Positions 58,749-64,000 of a stretch of DNA of 64,000 nt are shown here, in pieces. The stretch lies in contig NW_019091413.1 in the NCBI RefSeq assembly GCF_001949145.1, forward strand, positions 754,315 to 818,314. Direction: 5' to 3'. A program made the position numbers and the translations under genes. Numbering within the stretch: the first letter of the stretch is position 1; the number at the start of each line of letters is the position of its first letter. The notes beneath the pieces were generated by a model that saw only the letters and a list, made by a program, of their open reading frames with translations, was not told where the DNA came from and did no database searches. The stretch comes from Acanthaster planci (lineage: Eukaryota > Echinodermata > Asteroidea > Valvatida > Acanthasteridae).

Positions 58749-61700
58749 ATGTCCCAGCAAGGTTCAAGCAGTGAGAAGCAGAGCTCAGCAGCAAGAAACA
58801 CGGCTTACCATGCAGGATTCCCTAGACAAGGTGCATTACGTGCCCAGCCTTGATTAAAACCTAGTTCCTGATAAGTTGATCCTATTTACTCTGTTAAGTG
58901 AAGACACCTTGTGCGTGCATGAGTTCGCTTGTAGTTGGTGTGGTGTAAACTATGACAAATTTCAATCGGACAGGGCCCTAAGCATCAGGAACTGCATGTG
59001 GGCCTAGGCACATTGAGGCCAACCTTTTGAAAAGTCCTCCCAAACTAAAGCCTTTCTTTGAGTCAATCAGTGTTTAGCTCAAGTTCGACTGGACCAAAAT
59101 GACTGAGAATGTTCCTGCTCCCTGTGGATGTGATGTCAATCTATCGCAGGTTGCTCCCTGGCTAAATCCAGGGGCTCATTGAAACTGTACCCACACTGGA
59201 CTTGGTTTTTTGAAGGGTTCGCCAAGACAGTTGTATAATGACAAGTGGTTACAGATGTGACCACTGTCTGCACTTAGACTTTCAACCTGGGAACATTTTG
59301 CCGAAACCATGGGAAAGGTACATGTACATGTAAACAAGCTGTCAGCATGACTCATGACAGCGCTTTGCAAGACCTACATAAATGTACTACACAATGCTGA
59401 CAACCTTTGTTATCATCTTAGAAATTGCACTGGTAGCTCCAATCAAACCTCTGGCTATCAAATAATATCTGCCATTATTGCAACTGATGGAGGGAAAGCG
59501 CACTGGAAACTTGCCACATATGCACCACACTGTGGTGAAACACACAAAGTACACACGTTGGTGCCCCTGTGCAGTGTGACTTCACTCTCAGGCCAAATGT
59601 ACACTCTCCAGGGCCACTTTTATGATTCGCACTGTCCACACTGGACTTGTCATCTCAGGGAAAAGGTATTTGGTCAGTTTCCTTGACAGCAGTTGGCCAG
59701 TAGAAGTAACCTCTGGACTTGGGACAAGTTACTGAAAGGAAAACATCCCAGGCTAGAAACAGTATCCATCATCTTGGTAAGCTGTACCAAAACAGTCCAG
59801 TGTGGCCAGGGCTTTACACTCCTAGTCAGAGAGAGGCAAGTAGGGATTTAGTTGTGTGCTCAAGGCCACAACGTCTGGCCATCAGCTGGATTCCAACCCC
59901 TAATCCTCTAATGAGTCACGATGAACCCTAATCTGTGTGCCACCCGGTCATCCCAGCCCCTCACTTTTCTGCCCTAGAAAGGTTCATGTACTTGCATTCT
60001 GTTCCGATTGCATTTGCAGCATGCAATCATCCCATATTGCACGGCCTGCAGTGGTGTACACTGTAGGAAACATCTAAAGATTTCACCTAATTTTTTTATT
60101 ACAGATACTTCAGTCTAGACCTGTCAAATACCTTCAAGGTTTAAAACCAATGAAATCTATCTCAAGTATATAAATGTTACACCATCTTGAGATCATCAGT
60201 GATGCAGCCAGTCGATACTGTAAACATGACTCCTGTTTGAACAATGTAGATTTTGAAACAGATTGAACATGAGCCAGAAATTGATAAGTGGCGTTAGATT
60301 GTAAGAAACTGAGAAAGTGCTTTAAGCAACTAGTGAAAGTGGAGCTTCCAGATCTGCCTTTATTGAAATCAGGTTGTCCTCGTGGTACATTGTAAAACTT
60401 CATGCTTGTACATGCATTTGCATTGTAAAAATAAGGTGTCCAAATTGGCCGACAGGATGACCAGAAGAACTGGACAACCCCTTTGGCCCAAACCTTACAC
60501 AGAGAAATTGACATAGACACCGTGTGTTTTTTTAAAACAGGTCTGCCGTTACAATACCGAGCAACTGACACAGTTCATCACGCTACCTCAGAAACACCTC
60601 ATCATCCTTCACGACCACCAAACTTTGCCCAGCCATGGAGAGTCGAGCACCCATTGAGCCACCACACCGTCTCAGAGAGAGTGTACTCAGCTTCTCCTGA
60701 AGCGACAAGGATCTCTTCAATGGGCAACAAGAATGATCCCAACAAGAGTCCGACATCTCTTGGCAGCACTGGCGCTTTGAGCAGCAAAGGTGAATTATTG
60801 GGGACAACAGACAGGCAGGATAGAAACCAGCTGAAGTTGGTACGAGCTGGAAGTCAGGAGACCAGAGATGGCAGCACGCCTACCAGCCACCCTACACAGC
60901 CACATAGCAGTGACTGGCTGAAGCATTCCCTGAGTCAAACACTGACTCGCCCCTCCTTGACAGATTCACAAGTTGTGCCATTAGTTACCCCTGCTGCTCT
61001 GGCAGACATGGGACATCTGTACAAGCTGCCCACTGCGTCCTCACCAAGCCGACCTCAGATTTACCCATCTGGGATGTTTGCTCCATTATACACGTCAGCG
61101 TCAGCTACACCTCCTCAGTTTCCTGCCTACACCAGCCCCTCTGCAGTTCAAGTGTCAACGGTACCAACTTTCAGCCCATACTTACATGTAAGTGGGTACC
61201 CCCTTGGCTACCCTGTGGTAGCTGCCCAAGGTACAGTCGAGCCAAGCCCATATCCAACAGTGGAATCCTATTCAGCTATGTTAGCCAGCATGGGTAGTCA
61301 AGTACAGCAAGCACAAGGCTCCCGACTACCTGTGACGACTTACCTGCCTCCTGGGGTGATACCTTTACCATATGGTACCCAGATCACCCCTGGTATACCT
61401 GGACTTAGTCTATTGCCAAAAGGGGCTGTTCAAGAGTCTGTCCCTGCTGTTGCATATATCAACCAACAGCTTGCAGGTCCAGGTATTCTTCAGAGTGGTC
61501 CTCATGTCTTAACAGGTTTAGTTCCTGTGAGCAGTAGCATGATCAGCTTTCCTCCAAGAACAGAGGATGAAGCAAACAGACATGATCAATCCCAAGAGAA
61601 AGGAGGTGAGCAAGAGCAGATGGCCACCCCAGTAATCGAAGGGGCAGGAGAAGAAAGAGTCATGCAAAGACACTCAGAAGCTTTGCCAAGGCGGACATTT

Positions 61701-62504
61701 GCAGCCAAGCCACATGTGATGTTTGATAAACCAGAAGTCCCTCACACTGCACAGTTACAGAAAATAGAGCCTGCAGTACAACTGACACCAGCTGATCGGC
61801 AGTCTGAACAAGACAGAACGCCTTATGCAGTGACTGGCACACGCCATGAATCAGTCATAACTGCTGTGTCTCTAAGCAGTGATAAATCCAGACCATCATC
61901 CCAAGAGGAGCATCCCGTCTATACAGTAGGGGAGCACTCCCATTGGGGTGCCAGCATCGAACGGACAGGTGCATTCCCCATCTCTGTTCCACCAGCAGTG
62001 CAGCATTCACCTCAGGTCAGGTTCCAACTAAGCCCCTCACCACAAGCAAGGCCCTCGCCAACTATCATACACACCCCTTCTGCAGAAACAGATGGCGTGC
62101 CCCCACCAGTGATGCCCCCATCAACACAAAATCAAATGACTTATGTAATACCAGCAACCGAGAGGGTTCAACAGAACCAGTCCCATCACCATCCCCAAGG
62201 AGCAATGGGACATTCTTCACCGGTAGAGCCCAACCACTCCCAGGTGCAGCATCTACTAGGCCTTCCTCAGATACCAGCCTCGCCATTCAGTAACATACCC
62301 TCTTACTTCACGCGGGGATCTGTCATCCAGCTCGCAAGCGGGGAGCTGAAACGTGTGGAGGACATCCGAACAGAGGACTTTGTACACAGCGCTGACATGT
62401 GCGAGGGACTAAAGATCGATTCTAGCACAGTGGTGCGTATCAACGAACTTCCAGACAATGGCGTGGCACTCATTAGTTTTCTGGTTGGAGAACACAAGGC
62501 CCAG
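58749..62504 (+). CDS. Ataxin-1-like protein, N-terminal part with start of AXH domain
   Basis: Two coding exons, 58749-58830 and 60541-62504, join in phase 1 and give the first 682 residues. The gene continues beyond the right edge. The start MSQQGSSSEK lies in an exon that opens at a TTGCTTCAG acceptor. Ataxin-1 proteins are nuclear co-repressors and RNA-binding factors that partner with Capicua. Most of this part is low-complexity Ser/Pro/Thr/Gln-rich sequence. Residues 269-280 (ESYSAMLASMGS) match a conserved block of ataxin-1, beside which the human protein carries its polyglutamine tract; here only short QVQQAQ follows. The AXH domain starts at about residue 614 (SYFTRGSVIQLASGELK, then EDFVHSADM, LKIDSSTV, FLVGEHKAQ) and is cut after about 69 of 120 residues. 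ATXN1 versus ATXN1L cannot be decided, since this is probably the single pre-duplication copy. Confidence 0.93.
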
Positions 62505-62791
62505 GTGATCATTTTTTTTTCTTGGTTTCAAAAGTTATTTTTGCCAACCTTCTTGTCTTAAGGGTCTTATTATGCAGCTTTTCATTTTTCCAGTCCAGAT
62601 GAATTTATTGCTTATTGTTACAGTTTTCACTAGAAAGACTAATTTCATGTACGTGGTTTGCATATGAATTGTTGTCAATTAATCCTCTTATCCTGAGGTC
62701 ACTCTTTGGGTCACTTGGTAAACACCTCAAAGAAGCACAGCTGTGTTGTGTTGTGCACTGCACCAACAATCCCTTACAGGAATATCAGATT

Positions 62792-62837
62792 NNNNNNNNN
62801 NNNNNNNNNNNNNNNNNNNNNNNNNNNNNNNNNNNNN
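62792..62837. other. Assembly gap (46 N)
   Basis: A short run of N in the ataxin-1-like intron. Confidence 0.98.
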
Positions 62838-62964
62838 GTGAAGAGGACTGCACAAAAGACCCTGTGTCATTTTGTGCTGACAACCAACTGTGTACATTCA
62901 TATTTGTGCTGTAAAACCAAAGGACGGTTAATATCAATTGGAAACTGAACTCTTTACAATCCAC

Positions 62965-63548
62965 TTAACCACTTGTTGCCGGGGAACCCCGTTTCGAGCA
63001 CCATGGGTTTATACACAGAGCCGGGCTGCCTGAAATCGGACAAAAGAGGTGGTCCCTGTAACAAAAGACTCTACTCGGAACAAAAGACCTGCTGCTGGGA
63101 ATTGCCGTCATTTTTCGGCTTGCATTTTTCAAAGGTATTCCGTCACTGTTTTTAAACAGTATACCACTGTTTTGGGCATAGCGCACTCGTGGATTAGCAC
63201 CACGGACAAAAGTGCTCCATGGCCCCATTGATGAGTGACACAGCACCACTGCACGCCACTCCAGCCATGTTTGAAAAGACGCCACTCGCATTCACTGGGA
63301 ACAGAGGAAATTATGCAACACCTCACAATTCTGGGCTCTCTTTACAGGGCGGCAGGCCTGGCTGAAATACTCAAAAGTCAATGAAGGTTGCCTGTCAGCT
63401 TAGAGTAGACACCAAACAGTCATTTGTGTGGGTGTAAATGTCCATTATGAAATGAGGAATTTCTGAAGAATTTTGAAAACTGAAAATCTTAAAAATGGCC
63501 CGTATGTATGCATTGCATTTTTAGAAGCACCCGGCAGCATCTGGTTAA
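62965..63548 (+). mobile_element. TTAA-flanked MITE, copy E
   Basis: It has TTAA-CCACTTGTTGCCGGGG at the left and CACCCGGCAGCATCTGG-TTAA at the right. The body is close to copy D, sharing GTGACACAGCACCACTGC or near forms and TTATGCAACACCTCACAATT. It is 584 bp, with no transposase. Confidence 0.88.
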
Positions 63549-64000
63549 ACGTCATTTTGATCATGCTACAGTATGCTGCGGAGCATGTACGTAATGTACA
63601 TGTAGCTGTGTCAGTTCAGCCATGCTGTCATCCTAGTGCTATGATAACAAATCATCCTCTACAAGTCTTCAAGTCTGAATTATTGCTTGCTTTGTTAGCA
63701 TAGCATCCTTTTTTGTAGCCACCATCTGATTACATTGAAGTTGAATGAAATTCAACAATAGGGAAGTACTGTTGGAGTTTTCCTCTCAGAGTTTTGATTC
63801 TGTCTTAATCTAGAGGTCCTGCTTGTTTTCTTATTAAGTTAAATTCAAAATTCTCAAGAGCGTACTTAGTGATATCACGGATAATGTTTGCATCAGTAGG
63901 ACTCTGATGACACAAAACCAATCAAAAGTAACACCTAACTATTATGGTGGGACACCAAATTGGTGCCCAATCCATCACTGGCAATAAATGAGTCAAAGAG

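Larger units (their letters stand above)
62505..64000. other. Ataxin-1-like intron to the right edge
   Basis: I found no exon matching the rest of the AXH domain here. It holds a 46 N gap (62792-62837) and MITE copy E. The next exon should lie past base 64000. Confidence 0.7.

Noticed and set aside
59354-59686. 110-codon plus-strand open frame in the ataxin-1-like intron
   Set aside because: No family match, no splice logic and no partner exon; likely chance.

Overview
The window is animal nuclear DNA. Its genes are split by GT-AG introns, and exon phases match across every join I could reconstruct. Six genes are recognisable: a GalNAc alpha-2,6-sialyltransferase, PRMT7, MVD (diphosphomevalonate decarboxylase), METTL17, an hnRNP C/RALY-type RNA-binding protein and an ataxin-1-like gene. 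The gene content, the frequent words taggcctac and acatgtaca, a tRNA-headed SINE and many small DNA transposons suggest an invertebrate deuterostome (echinoderm, hemichordate or amphioxus-like). I cannot fix the phylum from the sequence alone.

Layout, left to right. 1-1608 (minus): 5' part of an ST6GALNAC-like gene running off the left edge. 1609-6780: repeat-rich intergenic DNA with an assembly gap. 6780-23231 (plus): PRMT7, eleven coding exons and a candidate non-coding first exon. 25828-30954 (minus): complete MVD, nine exons, tail-to-tail with PRMT7. MVD and METTL17 (plus, 31136-41897, eleven coding exons) are head-to-head, with only 181 bp between start codons. 41898-45605: intergenic, with a SINE. 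45606-50246 (minus): hnRNP C-like gene with two alternative zinc-finger terminal exons. About 54500 to the right edge (plus): ataxin-1-like gene, cut inside its AXH domain.

The genes look like ordinary housekeeping or regulatory neighbours, not a functional cluster: arginine methylation (PRMT7), isoprenoid and sterol synthesis (MVD), mitochondrial small-subunit assembly (METTL17), nuclear RNA binding, transcriptional co-repression (ATXN1-like) and glycan sialylation.

The most unusual signal is the hnRNP C-like gene. Its RRM is joined to one of two tandemly duplicated C2H2-finger terminal exons, which share acceptor phase, finger spacing and a W-C-A-Y-C-K / TQIY-DD frame. Other structure includes five TTAA-bounded MITEs, two copies of a GTTGGG-palindrome element, a hAT-like MITE, a nested GC-rich LTR-like insertion, a 0.8 kb foldback hairpin and several minisatellites.
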